The notes beneath the pieces are model-generated. The model did no database searches and was not told the DNA's origin. It was given only the letters and a program-made list of their open reading frames with translations. A DNA stretch of 64,000 bases, taken from JAJXWB01 sp965246795. Lineage in GTDB: Bacteria > Pseudomonadota > Alphaproteobacteria > Rhizobiales > Beijerinckiaceae. Positions 51,794 to 60,729 of the stretch are shown in pieces (positions within the stretch are counted from its first letter, which is position 1; each line of letters starts with the position of its first letter). Position numbers and translations under genes: made by a program. The stretch covers positions 248,001 through 312,000 of the forward strand of contig CBDFFN010000010.1 in assembly GCA_965246795.1 (NCBI GenBank), given 5' to 3'.

Positions 51794-52983
51794 CGCCGGC
51801 CGAACGCCTTGCGAGGATCGAAGGCGTCACGCACCGCCTCGCCGATGAAGACCAACAGCGACAGCATCAGCGCGATCACAAAGAAGCCCATCAGCGCGAG
51901 CCAGGGCGCCTGCAGATTCGACTTGCCTTGAAGCAGCATCTCACCGAGCGATGGCGATCCCGGCGGCAGTCCGAACCCAAGAAAATCGAGCGACGTGAGC
52001 GTCGTGATCGACGAGTTGAGGATGAAGGGCAGGAACGTCAGCGTCGCGACCATGGCGTTCGGAAGCACATGCTTCACCATGATTTTCCAGTCGCCGAGGC
52101 CGAGCGCACGCGCTGCATTCACGTACTCGAAATTACGCGCGCGTAAAAACTCGGCGCGCACGACATGCACGAGCGACACCCAGGAAAACAGCAGCAGAAT
52201 ACCAAGCAGCACGAAGAAACTCGGCGCGATGATCGAAGAGACGATGATCAGCAGATATAGATGTGGAAGCGACGACCATATCTCGATGAAGCGCTGCATC
52301 ATCAGGTCGGTCAGGCCGCCGAAATAACCTTGCACGGCACCCGCCGCGATGCCGACGACCGACGAGATTGAGGCAAGCACCAATCCAAACATCACCGATA
52401 TCCGAAAGCCGTAGATCAGTCGCGCAACGACATCGCGGCCCTGATCGTCGGTCCCAAGCCAGTTCCACTCGATCTGCCAGCAGGTGCGCTTTGGCATAGG
52501 CTCACCGCCGATCTTCCGCACGGCGCGCGCACATTGCTCCTGCGTCAGCATCCATGTCGGTGGCGACGGTGCGGGCGCGGGCAGATCGAGATTGTGCGTG
52601 TTGTAGGAATAACGGATCGGTGGCCAGATCGCCCATCCGTGTTTCGCGATCTCACCTTGGATGAAAGGGTCGCGATAATCCGTTTGTGCCAGGAATCCAC
52701 CGAACTTCTCTTCCGGGTAGTTCACGAGCGCGGGAAAGAGAATTTCGCCCTTGTAGCTAGCAACGATCGGCCGGTCGTTGGCGATGAATTCGGCAAACAG
52801 CGAGACGAAAAAGACGGTCAGAAAAATCCAGAAGGAGACATAGCCCCGCCGGTTGCGCTTGAAATTGTCGAGCCGCCGTCGCTGCGTTGGGCGCAAGCGC
52901 AGCCAGCCACTCGTGTGCAGTGGCGGTGCGAGAGGCACCGCTGCACCCGCGGCGAGTTCGTCGCGATAGGTCGGCGCGCTCAA
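51790..52983 (-). CDS. yejE: Peptide ABC transporter permease (YejE-like)
   Basis: 397 residues. An N-terminal helix (ISFWIFLTVFFVSLFAEFI-type), a long periplasmic loop with the WLGTDDQGRDVVARL motif, then the DppC-type permease domain with the EAA-like stretch ARALGLGDWKIMVKHVLPNA. The start appears to be a TTG at 52983, with GGAAG 8 bases upstream inside the end of yejB. No ATG gives a comparable start. Confidence 0.9.
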   Translation of the reverse strand: MSAPTYRDELAAGAAVPLAPPLHTSGWLRLRPTQRRRLDNFKRNRRGYVSFWIFLTVFFVSLFAEFIANDRPIVASYKGEILFPALVNYPEEKFGGFLAQTDYRDPFIQGEIAKHGWAIWPPIRYSYNTHNLDLPAPAPSPPTWMLTQEQCARAVRKIGGEPMPKRTCWQIEWNWLGTDDQGRDVVARLIYGFRISVMFGLVLASISSVVGIAAGAVQGYFGGLTDLMMQRFIEIWSSLPHLYLLIIVSSIIAPSFFVLLGILLLFSWVSLVHVVRAEFLRARNFEYVNAARALGLGDWKIMVKHVLPNAMVATLTFLPFILNSSITTLTSLDFLGFGLPPGSPSLGEMLLQGKSNLQAPWLALMGFFVIALMLSLLVFIGEAVRDAFDPRKAFGRR

Positions 52984-52986
52984 ACG

Positions 52987-54105
52987 CTAGACTTCCCGCG
53001 TTTCGAAATCGATGCGCGGATCGATCCAGGTGTAGGTCAGGTCAGACAGCAGATTCACGAGCAGACCGAGCAGCGCAAAGATGTAGAGGTTCGCGAAGAC
53101 CACGGGATAATCGCGATTGACGATCGATTCGAACGATAGCAGGCCCAGACCATCGAGTGAAAAGATCGTCTCGATCAAAAGCGCGCCGGTGAAGAAAGCG
53201 TGGATGAACGCGCCGGGAAAGCCTGACACGACGACGAGCATCGCGTTGCGGAATACGTGTCCGTAGAGCACGCGGCGTTCGCTCAGGCCCTTCATACGCG
53301 CGGTCAGCACATATTGTTTGCGTATCTCGTCGAGGAAGGAATTCTTCGTCAGGAATGTCGCCGTCGCGAAGGAGCCGAGCGCCATCGCCGTAATCGGCAA
53401 AGCGATGTGCCAAAGATAATCCTTCACTTTTCCGAATGCGCTGAGGTCGCTGAAATTGTCGGAGGTCAGACCACGCAACGGAAAGAGCTGACCGATGTAT
53501 GAGAAAGAGCCACCTGCAAACAGCACGATCAGCAGGATCGCAAACAGGAACGACGGAATGGCGTAGCCGACGATCACGACGCCGGATGTCCAGATATCGA
53601 AACGCGACCCGTCGTTGACCGCTTTCGAGATCCCGAGCGGGATCGAGATGAGATACGACAGGACTGTCATCCACAGCCCAAGCGAGATCGACACCGGCAG
53701 CTTCTCGCCGATCAATTTCAGAACCGGCGTGTCGCGGAAATACGAGCGCCCGAAATCGAAGAGCGCATAGTTCTTCAGCATCTTGAGGAAACGCTCGGGC
53801 GCAGGCTTGTCGAAGCCGAACTGCTTCTCGAGCTCGGCGATGAATTTCGGGTCGAGCCCCTGCGCGCCGCGATACTTCGACATTGATTCGCTGCCCGCGC
53901 CGGGCGAAGACATGCCGCCGCTGCCGGCATCGCCACCGCCGCCACCGATGCGCGAGGTGGCGCCCGCATCGAGGCCCTGCAATTGCGCGACGATGCGCTC
54001 TACAGGCCCACCGGGCGCAAACTGGATTACCGTGAACGAGATCAGCATGATCCCGAAAACCGTCGGGATCATCAGCAGAAGGCGTCGTGCGACGTAGGCC
54101 GCCAT
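52987..54105 (-). CDS. yejB: Peptide ABC transporter permease (YejB-like)
   Basis: 372 residues, DppB-type permease. First helix RLLLMIPTVFGIMLISFTVI, then a periplasmic part with a Gly/Ser-rich insert (GGGGDAGSGGMSSPGAGSES) that is typical of YejB, and about five further helices. The EAA-like loop is YVLTARMKGLSERRVLYGHV. The ATG at 54105 lies 4 bases after the yejA stop. Confidence 0.92.
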   Translation of the reverse strand: MAAYVARRLLLMIPTVFGIMLISFTVIQFAPGGPVERIVAQLQGLDAGATSRIGGGGGDAGSGGMSSPGAGSESMSKYRGAQGLDPKFIAELEKQFGFDKPAPERFLKMLKNYALFDFGRSYFRDTPVLKLIGEKLPVSISLGLWMTVLSYLISIPLGISKAVNDGSRFDIWTSGVVIVGYAIPSFLFAILLIVLFAGGSFSYIGQLFPLRGLTSDNFSDLSAFGKVKDYLWHIALPITAMALGSFATATFLTKNSFLDEIRKQYVLTARMKGLSERRVLYGHVFRNAMLVVVSGFPGAFIHAFFTGALLIETIFSLDGLGLLSFESIVNRDYPVVFANLYIFALLGLLVNLLSDLTYTWIDPRIDFETREV

Positions 54106-54109
54106 TCAC

Positions 54110-55981
54110 TCACCGATCCGGCAGGGCCACCTTGGCTGCCTTTTGCGGATCGTACCACCATGTGGAGAGGATGCCCGTATCGTATTTCGGCGAACGGGAT
54201 GGGCGGCCGAAAACGTCCCACTGCGCAATCCAGTGACTCGCCTTATACCAGTGCGGCACCCAGTAATGGCCGGCGCGCAGCACGCGATCGAGCGCGCGGC
54301 AGATGACGACGAGTTCCGCTCGCGACTTTGCAACGAGCGCTTTGTCGACCAGCGCGTCGATGACCGGGTCTTTCACGCCGGTCAGATTGCGCGAACCCGG
54401 AATGCCGGCGGCCTCGGAACCGAACAGAGCGCGTAGCTCCTCGCCGGGCGCGTGCTGCATCACAAGGCGCTGCGTGATGACGTCGAAGTCGAAATTTTCG
54501 AGCCGCTGACGATACTGCGCCGCATCGACGATGCGAAGCCGCGCGTCGATACCGATCAGCCGCAGATTCTTGATGAAGGGCTGCGTGTGCCGCTCCAGCG
54601 CCGAAGAATAGTCGAGGAACTCCATGACGATCGGCTGGCCGTTCGGCGTCTTCATCACAGCGCCGTCGCGCGTGCAGCCGGCGCCCGAGAGCAGATCCAT
54701 CGCATTCTTCAACCGCGCGCGATCCTGCCCCGATCCGTCGGACTGGCCGGGCACATAGGCGGTCTGGAAGACGGCGGGCGGCAGCTTGCCCTTGAACGGA
54801 TCGAGCAGCGCACGTTCCGCTTCATCGGGCGCACCCATCGCCTTCATGTCGGAATTTTCGAAATACGACTCCGTACGCTTGTAGGAGCCGTACATCAGAT
54901 TGGCGTTTGTCCAGACGAAGTCGAAGGCATCACTGATCGCCTGGCGCACCTTCGGATCTGCGAATTGCGGGCGACGCGTGTTGAAGAACCAGCCCTGGAT
55001 GCCGGAGATGTTGGCGTCTGGAATTTCCTCGCGCTTCACACGACCGTCCGTGAAAGCCGGGAAGTCGTAGCCTTTCGCCCAGGTAGCGGCGGTGAACTCC
55101 TCGTGCGTCGTGAAGGTGCCAGCCTTGAAGCCCTCGAAGGCGACGTTGCGGTCGGAGAAATATTCGATCCGGATACGGTCGAAATTGTTCTGCCCGACAT
55201 TCACCGGCAGCTTTGCGCCCCAATAATTCTCGACGCGGTCATAGGCGATGAAGCGACCGGCTTCGAAACGCCCGATCTTATAGGCGCCGGAGCCGAGCGG
55301 AGGATCGAGCGTCGATTCTTCGAACGGCTTCGTCGCATAATAGGCAGCAGAGAAAATCGGCTGGCGTGCGACGACAAGTGCTGCCTCGCGACTGCGTGTC
55401 GGCGCGAGGCGCACGACAACGTCGGCGCCATCGGCCACCACACTCTCCATGTCGCGCAGCTCCGCGCGGATGGTCGGATGGCCCTTCGCTTTCAATGTCG
55501 CCAGCGAGAACACGACGTCCTTCGCGGTGAGCGGCGAGCCATCGTGAAATTTCGCCTCGGGCCGCAACGCGAAACGCAATTCGCCACCGTCGGGCGACAC
55601 CGTGACGGACTTCGCCACGAGACCGTAAAGCGCGCCACGCTCGTCGAGGCTCGACGCCATCAGGCTGTCGAAGATGAGCCCGAGGCCGAAGGCGGGATCG
55701 CCACGCAGGATGAAGCCATTCAGCGTGTTGAACGTGCCGAACGTCTCTTGCGAGATGGTGCCGCCTTTGGGCGCGTCGGCTCTGACATAGCCGAATGCCT
55801 TGAAGTCCGGCAGCTCCGCGAGATCGCCGAAGGTCGACAAGCCATGCACTGCCTTGCCATGCGCTGCGCCGCTATGGGCGGGTGCGGCAAAGGCGGTGGG
55901 CGGCAGGATGGTCCCCGCCGAGGCAAGGCCAAGCGCGGCAAGGATCTGACGCCGGTCGGGTACGCGGAACGGATCGGTCAC
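54110..55981 (-). CDS. yejA: Extracellular solute-binding protein, peptide type (YejA-like)
   Basis: 623 residues, SBP family 5. A twin-arginine-like signal (DRRQILAALGLASAGTILPP) precedes the mature lobe. YejA landmarks include HGLSTFGDLAELPDFKAFGY and GWFFNTRRPQFADPKVRQAI. It captures oligopeptides (microcin C in E. coli) for YejBEF. It opens with GTG at 55981 and is the first gene of the leftward unit yejA-yejB-yejE-yejF-deoB. Confidence 0.93.
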   Translation of the reverse strand: MTDPFRVPDRRQILAALGLASAGTILPPTAFAAPAHSGAAHGKAVHGLSTFGDLAELPDFKAFGYVRADAPKGGTISQETFGTFNTLNGFILRGDPAFGLGLIFDSLMASSLDERGALYGLVAKSVTVSPDGGELRFALRPEAKFHDGSPLTAKDVVFSLATLKAKGHPTIRAELRDMESVVADGADVVVRLAPTRSREAALVVARQPIFSAAYYATKPFEESTLDPPLGSGAYKIGRFEAGRFIAYDRVENYWGAKLPVNVGQNNFDRIRIEYFSDRNVAFEGFKAGTFTTHEEFTAATWAKGYDFPAFTDGRVKREEIPDANISGIQGWFFNTRRPQFADPKVRQAISDAFDFVWTNANLMYGSYKRTESYFENSDMKAMGAPDEAERALLDPFKGKLPPAVFQTAYVPGQSDGSGQDRARLKNAMDLLSGAGCTRDGAVMKTPNGQPIVMEFLDYSSALERHTQPFIKNLRLIGIDARLRIVDAAQYRQRLENFDFDVITQRLVMQHAPGEELRALFGSEAAGIPGSRNLTGVKDPVIDALVDKALVAKSRAELVVICRALDRVLRAGHYWVPHWYKASHWIAQWDVFGRPSRSPKYDTGILSTWWYDPQKAAKVALPDR

Positions 55982-56076
55982 GGGCGATCACCTGCCTTGA
56001 GGGACATCACGGCGGACACCGCAAGCTCTGGCAGAAAATATGTTGTCGCCCGGCGAAGTTGCACGGGCGGCCGAGA

Positions 56077-56745
56077 TTACTTTTTCTCAGGATTTGCTGC
56101 GGGCTTATCGCCGGCCGGCTTTTCCCCTGCCTTGGCCTTGGCCGCAGCCGGAGCCGGCACCGCCGGTTTGTCGCCAGCGGGCTTGTCGCCGGTCGCCGCG
56201 GAGGCATCCGCCGCCTGCGGCAACGGCACCGGGCTGTCGGACAGGCTACGGAGGTAGGCGATGATATCAGCTTCCTTGCCAGGGTCTTTCTCGCCGGCAT
56301 AGGCCATCTTCGTGCCGTTCACGTAGCCCTTCGGGTTGGCGATGAACTTGCTGAGGTCCTCAAAAGACCAGTCGCCGCCCTTCGCCTTCAACGCCTCCGA
56401 ATAAGCGAAGCTTGCGACCGACGCCTTCGCGCGACCGACAACGCCGTAAAGTGGCGGGCCGACCTTTGCCGCGCCGCCCTTATCGAACACGTGGCAGGCG
56501 GTGCATGCTTTTGCATTGGCCTCGCCCTTTTTAGGATCGGCCTTCGCAAGCAGGACCGGCAGCGGCACCGCTGCAGCGGGGGCTTCGCCCCCGCCCGCCG
56601 GGGCTTCAGCCAGCGCGGGCAGGTCGTAACCGGGCTTTTCGGGCTTCTTTGGCGAATAGACCGCGTCGGCGCTGATTCCGAGGACCATCGTGAACAGGAG
56701 GGTGCCGAGCGCAGCGCCGGCGATCTTGTTCAGTTCGATATCCAT
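56077..56745 (-). CDS. Membrane-anchored cytochrome c (CycM-like)
   Basis: 222 residues. An N-terminal signal-anchor (NKIAGAALGTLLFTMVLGI) tethers a class I cytochrome c with haem site CTACH and the distal Met in NGTKMAYAG. Similar to CycM, which passes electrons to cytochrome aa3. The C-terminus is a low-complexity tail with GDKPA/GEKPA repeats. The ATG at 56745 is the family start (DIELNKIAGA); the frame is open 112 codons upstream, antisense to kdsB. Divergent from kdsB with 96 bases between. Confidence 0.88.
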   Translation of the reverse strand: MDIELNKIAGAALGTLLFTMVLGISADAVYSPKKPEKPGYDLPALAEAPAGGGEAPAAAVPLPVLLAKADPKKGEANAKACTACHVFDKGGAAKVGPPLYGVVGRAKASVASFAYSEALKAKGGDWSFEDLSKFIANPKGYVNGTKMAYAGEKDPGKEADIIAYLRSLSDSPVPLPQAADASAATGDKPAGDKPAVPAPAAAKAKAGEKPAGDKPAANPEKK

Positions 56746-56841
56746 TCCGGACGGACTCTTGGGTGGTTTGTGGGGAAACTTATCTCGTGATTTGCCGCAT
56801 CGGAGGGCCATTGGCAACATCCCGCCCGCCTTGGCGCGACG

Positions 56842-57600
56842 ATGGTCTATGACTGCGCCGACGTGCCACAGCCACTCGTCATCATCCCCGCGCGCCTGCG
56901 CGCCGCCCGACTGCCGGACAAGGCGCTGGCCCTTATCGCCGGCCGGCCGATGATCGCGCATGTCGTCGCGCGGGCAATCGCGGCGCGGATCGGGCCAGTG
57001 GTTGTGGCAACCGACACCGATGCGATCGCAGCGGAGGCCAAAGCCGCCGGTGCAACGGCTGTGATGACCAGCGAGGGCCACGTTTCAGGCTCGGATCGTG
57101 TTGCCGAAGCACTCGGCATCGTCGATCGCGCCGGCGTCCACGACGTGATCGTAAACCTGCAGGGCGACGAGCCGGAAATGGACCCGGCGGCGTTGCGCGC
57201 TGCCTTGACGGCGCTCGCCGACCCCGCCGTCGATATCGGGACGCTGGTATCACCGCTGCAGGTCGACGACGCCGACAACCCCAATGCGGTAAAGGCCACC
57301 GGCGTTCTGCTCGAGCCGGTCCGCCTGCATGCGACGGCATTTTCCCGCGCGATGCCAGCCCCGCGGACCCCGGCCTGGCGGCACATTGGCGTCTACGTCT
57401 GGCGTCGTGCTGCCCTATTGCGTTTCGTCGCGCTGCTGCCGTCCGAACGCGAAAAGGCCGAACGCCTCGAGCAATGGCGCGCGCTCGACGCCGGCATGCG
57501 CATCGACGCCGCGCTGGTCGAGCACGCCCCGCGTGGCGTAGACACGCCGGCCGATCTCGCCGCCGTGCGGGAACGCTTCGCGCGGGGAGACGTGAGTTGA
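56842..57600 (+). CDS. kdsB: 3-deoxy-manno-octulosonate cytidylyltransferase
   Basis: 252 residues. Activates Kdo with CTP for lipopolysaccharide inner core. The start LVIIPARLRAARLPDKALA is the nucleotide-binding signature, with VNLQGDEPEMDP for the metal site and YVWRRAALLRFVAL. The TGA overlaps the TTG start of pheA (TTGA). Normal length. Confidence 0.95.
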   Translation: MVYDCADVPQPLVIIPARLRAARLPDKALALIAGRPMIAHVVARAIAARIGPVVVATDTDAIAAEAKAAGATAVMTSEGHVSGSDRVAEALGIVDRAGVHDVIVNLQGDEPEMDPAALRAALTALADPAVDIGTLVSPLQVDDADNPNAVKATGVLLEPVRLHATAFSRAMPAPRTPAWRHIGVYVWRRAALLRFVALLPSEREKAERLEQWRALDAGMRIDAALVEHAPRGVDTPADLAAVRERFARGDVS

Positions 57601-58439
57601 AGATCGCTTATCAGGGAGAGCCAGGCGCCAATTCGCACATCGCCTGCGCCGACGTGCATCCCGAGATGGAGCCCCTGCCCTGCGCGAGTTTTGAGCACGC
57701 GCTGACGGCAGTCACCGACGGCACGGCCGCGCTCGGCATGATCCCGATCGAGAACTCGCTCGCCGGGCGCGTCGCCGACATCCATCACTTTCTTCCGACC
57801 GCGGGCCTGCACATTGTCGGCGAATATTTTCTGCCGATTCATTTCCAGCTCATGGCGATCAAAGGCGCTGACATCGGCGGGCTGCGCCACGTGCACAGCC
57901 ACGTTCATGCGCTCGGCCAGTGCCGCAAGATCATCCGCGAACATGGTCTCACGCCGCATGTTGCCGGCGATACGGCCGGCGCGGCCCGCGAGGTTTCCGA
58001 ATGGAAGGATTCTTCGCGCGCTGCACTTGCACCAGCATTGGCCGCAGAGATTTACGGGCTCGACATTCTTGCGCGCGATGTCGAGGACGAGTCGCATAAT
58101 GCGACGCGCTTCGTTGTTTTGTCGCGTGAACCGATGCGACCGAAGCCCGGCACCGGGCCGATCGTCACGAGCTTTGTGTTCCGCGTGCGCAACGTGCCGG
58201 CGGCGCTCTACAAGGCGCTGGGCGGCTTCGCCACGAACGGCGTCAACATGACAAAGCTCGAAAGTTACATGCTCGGCGGCGAATTCACCGCGACGCAGTT
58301 TCTTGCCGATGTGGACGGCCATCCCGACGATCGCAATGTGAAACTGGCACTGGAGGAGCTGGAGTTCTTCACCACCGAGATCACGATTCTCGGCGTCTAT
58401 CCCGCGCATCCCTTTCGCGAGACGGCGAACCGGACGTAG
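57597..58439 (+). CDS. pheA: Prephenate dehydratase
   Basis: 280 residues. Makes phenylpyruvate from prephenate in phenylalanine synthesis. The dehydratase domain shows the opening KIAYQGEPGANSH, IPIENSLAGRV and the catalytic NATRFVVLS. The ACT domain (about 190-275) holds ALGGFATNGVNMTKLESYM with the KLES phenylalanine-binding motif. A TTG at 57597 fits: GGGGAG lies 7 bases upstream and it overlaps the kdsB stop. No chorismate-mutase domain is fused. Confidence 0.94.
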   Translation: MKIAYQGEPGANSHIACADVHPEMEPLPCASFEHALTAVTDGTAALGMIPIENSLAGRVADIHHFLPTAGLHIVGEYFLPIHFQLMAIKGADIGGLRHVHSHVHALGQCRKIIREHGLTPHVAGDTAGAAREVSEWKDSSRAALAPALAAEIYGLDILARDVEDESHNATRFVVLSREPMRPKPGTGPIVTSFVFRVRNVPAALYKALGGFATNGVNMTKLESYMLGGEFTATQFLADVDGHPDDRNVKLALEELEFFTTEITILGVYPAHPFRETANRT

Positions 58440-58440
58440 T

Positions 58441-58830
58441 TCAGATGAACAGCGCCCGCACGACGCCAACAACCGCAACGCAGAACAGCAGGATCGCGGC
58501 GCTCGCCTGAATCGCGAAGCCGGTGCCCCGTTTTGCGGGATCGGCCAGATAGGCCTGCATGTAGACGATGCGCCCGATGACCCAGACGAGACCGCACGCG
58601 GCCGCAAAGCCATCGTGCACAAAGAGTGCCGTCAGCCAGAACGGCACGAGGAACAGCGGCATCCATTCGAGCGTGTTCATCTGGATGCGATACATGCGCT
58701 CAAAAATCGGATCGCCGGTCGTCGCCGGCGCTTTGATGCCAGTCTTGCCGCGGAACAGCCCGACGCGAAACATGATGAAAAAGTAGAGAGCCATCGTCGC
58801 GAGCGTGACGAGCGCGGTCCATTTCGGCAT
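58441..58830 (-). CDS. MAPEG family membrane protein
   Basis: 129 residues, four predicted helices, of the MAPEG superfamily like the gene at 11582. Visible: ERMYRIQMNTLEWMPLFLVP, the family core, and GLVWVIGRIVYMQAYLADP. Function unknown in bacteria of this type. Converges on pheA with one base between stops. queC is 12 bases upstream on the same strand. Confidence 0.88.
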   Translation of the reverse strand: MPKWTALVTLATMALYFFIMFRVGLFRGKTGIKAPATTGDPIFERMYRIQMNTLEWMPLFLVPFWLTALFVHDGFAAACGLVWVIGRIVYMQAYLADPAKRGTGFAIQASAAILLFCVAVVGVVRALFI

Positions 58831-58842
58831 AGCAACAACCTC

Positions 58843-59550
58843 TCAGATTTTCCGGGCGCGCCATTCGGCGAACCCACGGGCACGCAGCGCACAGGCCGGA
58901 CACTCACCGCAGCCAAAACCCCAGTCGTGCAGATCGCTGCGCGTGCCGAGGTAGCAGGTGTGCGTGTCGTTCACGATTGTTTCGATGAAACTCTTGCCGC
59001 CAAGGCGATCGGCCAGCGCCCATGTCTGCGCCTTCGACAACCACATCAATGGCGTCTCGATTGTGAAACGCTGCGCCATGCCAAGATTGAGAGCCACCTG
59101 CATCGCCTTGAGCGTGTCGTCTCGGCAGTCGGGGTAACCGGAGAAATCCGTCTCGCACATACCGCCGACAAGCACGTTCAAACCGCGCCGTACCGCCAGC
59201 GCGGCGGCGTAAATCAGAAACGCAAGATTGCGCCCCGGCACGAATGTGTTCGGCAGTTCGTTAGCACCGAAACCGATCTCGACATCGCGTGTCATCGCCG
59301 TGTCAGCGATGGCGCCAAAACTTTTCATATCGAGCGTGTGATCGGGCCCGAGCTTTTTCGCCCAATCCGTATCGAGGGCCGCAAGTTTTTCACGCAGGAT
59401 CGGACGTTGCGCAAGTTCCACAGCGTGCCGCTGCCCGTAGTCGAAGCCGACGGTCTCGACGCTTGAAAAACGATCCAGTGCCCAGGCGAGGCAAGTGGTC
59501 GAATCCTGCCCGCCGGAGAATAGGACCAGCGCACCGCGCGCGTTCATCAA
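58843..59550 (-). CDS. queC: 7-cyano-7-deazaguanine synthase
   Basis: 235 residues. Makes preQ0 from CDG in queuosine synthesis. The PP-loop is LFSGGQDSTTCLAWAL and the C-terminal zinc site is FGCGECPACALRARGF with an earlier CYLG. ATG 59550 or 59547. No preQ1 riboswitch was seen in the 85 bases upstream, which instead hold a repeat (59592-59620). Confidence 0.95.
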   Translation of the reverse strand: MMNARGALVLFSGGQDSTTCLAWALDRFSSVETVGFDYGQRHAVELAQRPILREKLAALDTDWAKKLGPDHTLDMKSFGAIADTAMTRDVEIGFGANELPNTFVPGRNLAFLIYAAALAVRRGLNVLVGGMCETDFSGYPDCRDDTLKAMQVALNLGMAQRFTIETPLMWLSKAQTWALADRLGGKSFIETIVNDTHTCYLGTRSDLHDWGFGCGECPACALRARGFAEWRARKI

Positions 59551-59591
59551 CAGCCCCTACGCATGGCCTTTTCGCCGAACCGGCATCCACT

Positions 59592-59620
59592 TCGCTGGCG
59601 ATGTTTCGCAACAGCGACAT
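59592..59620 (-). repeat. Copy of the 29-base dispersed repeat
   Basis: Minus-strand copy of 41968-41996, differing at one of 29 bases. It begins ATGTCGCTGTTGCG and sits between nudC and queC. Read as protein it would start MSLLRNIASE, but the frame runs into queC in a foreign frame. Confidence 0.8.
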
Positions 59621-59635
59621 CGTGCCGGGCCATGC

Positions 59636-60619
59636 TCACGACGCCTCACCGCGCGCCCACGCCGCCATCAGATGATGCGCTATCGCGATCTTTGGCGGGC
59701 AGAACAGCTTGTCCGGGTGTTCGTTCGCCAGCAGCGAAAGCGCCTCTTGGCGAGAAAACCAGCGCGCGTCGTCGAGTTCGGACTTGTCGACGACGAGATC
59801 GCGACCCTTCGACTGTGCGAGGCAGCCGATCATGATGGAACACGGGAAGGACCACGGCTGCGACGCGAGATAGTCTACGCGACCCGTCTCGATGCCTGCT
59901 TCCTCCTTTAATTCGCGCCGCACGGCATTCTCCAGCGTCTCGCCGGCTTCGACGAAACCCGCAAGCGCCGAATACATGCCGACCGGAAACCGCGGCTGGC
60001 GGCCGAGCAGGCACGAGTCGCCGTGCACCGCGAGCATGATGACGACAGGGTCTGTGCGCGGAAAGTGATGCGCGCCGCAGCCATCGCAGACGCGCCGCCA
60101 GCCCGCCGCCTCGACGCGCGTCTGCGTTCCGCAATTGGCGCAGAAGCGATGGCGCGAGTGCCAGTAAAGGACGCTCTTCGCCTGCGCGAGAATGCCCGCC
60201 ATACGGTCGGACACGAGGCCCTGCATCGCAATGGAGCGCAGGTCCGTGCGAATTTCTTCGCCTGCACTGCCGCCGATCCCTTCGTTGCGATACGCGCGTG
60301 ACAGCGTCGCACGATCGGGGCCAAAATCCTGCAGTGCATCCGCGACCAGCGTCGCGAAAATACCGCCGGTGCCGTCGTGACCGAGATAGACGGTCTCGCG
60401 CGCCGGGCCCTTTTTTGAGGCTTCGGCAAAGGTGAAGAGCGTGCGGTGGCCGGCGGCGTCTTTCTCCAGCACTACGGCGTCGCCCGCGACAACGAGCGTG
60501 CGCGACTCGGGATGCGCCTGCATGGCAGCGATATGGTCGGCATCGTCACGGCGCTCTGACTGGCGGTCGAGGTCGTTGCTCGAATAGCCGGTGCGGGCGG
60601 AGAGTTCGTCGAAGGGCAT
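59636..60619 (-). CDS. nudC: NAD(+) diphosphatase (NudC)
   Basis: 327 residues. Cleaves NAD(H) and can remove NAD caps from RNA. The zinc ribbon is CANCGTQT with CDGCGAHHFPRTDP, the Nudix box runs GFVEAGETLENAVRREL onward, and SQPWSFPCS is the NADH-pyrophosphatase signature. Divergent from polA across 110 bases. Confidence 0.95.
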   Translation of the reverse strand: MPFDELSARTGYSSNDLDRQSERRDDADHIAAMQAHPESRTLVVAGDAVVLEKDAAGHRTLFTFAEASKKGPARETVYLGHDGTGGIFATLVADALQDFGPDRATLSRAYRNEGIGGSAGEEIRTDLRSIAMQGLVSDRMAGILAQAKSVLYWHSRHRFCANCGTQTRVEAAGWRRVCDGCGAHHFPRTDPVVIMLAVHGDSCLLGRQPRFPVGMYSALAGFVEAGETLENAVRRELKEEAGIETGRVDYLASQPWSFPCSIMIGCLAQSKGRDLVVDKSELDDARWFSRQEALSLLANEHPDKLFCPPKIAIAHHLMAAWARGEAS

Positions 60620-60729
60620 CTTTGGTCGTTAGCCCATTGCGCCGCCGCTGCGAAGCGCGGATGCCCGGCGATGCAGCCGAGACGCCAGCATGGTAGGCTG
60701 AAGCACCCTCCCTTCCGCCACGGCCAAAA

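Noticed and set aside
59390..59620. Small gene beginning MSLLRNIASE overlapping queC
   Set aside because: Only the repeat part matches the other copy; the rest is the queC start in a wrong frame.
59551..59635. preQ1 riboswitch before queC
   Set aside because: No C-rich loop or short A-rich tail pattern; the gap holds the dispersed repeat.
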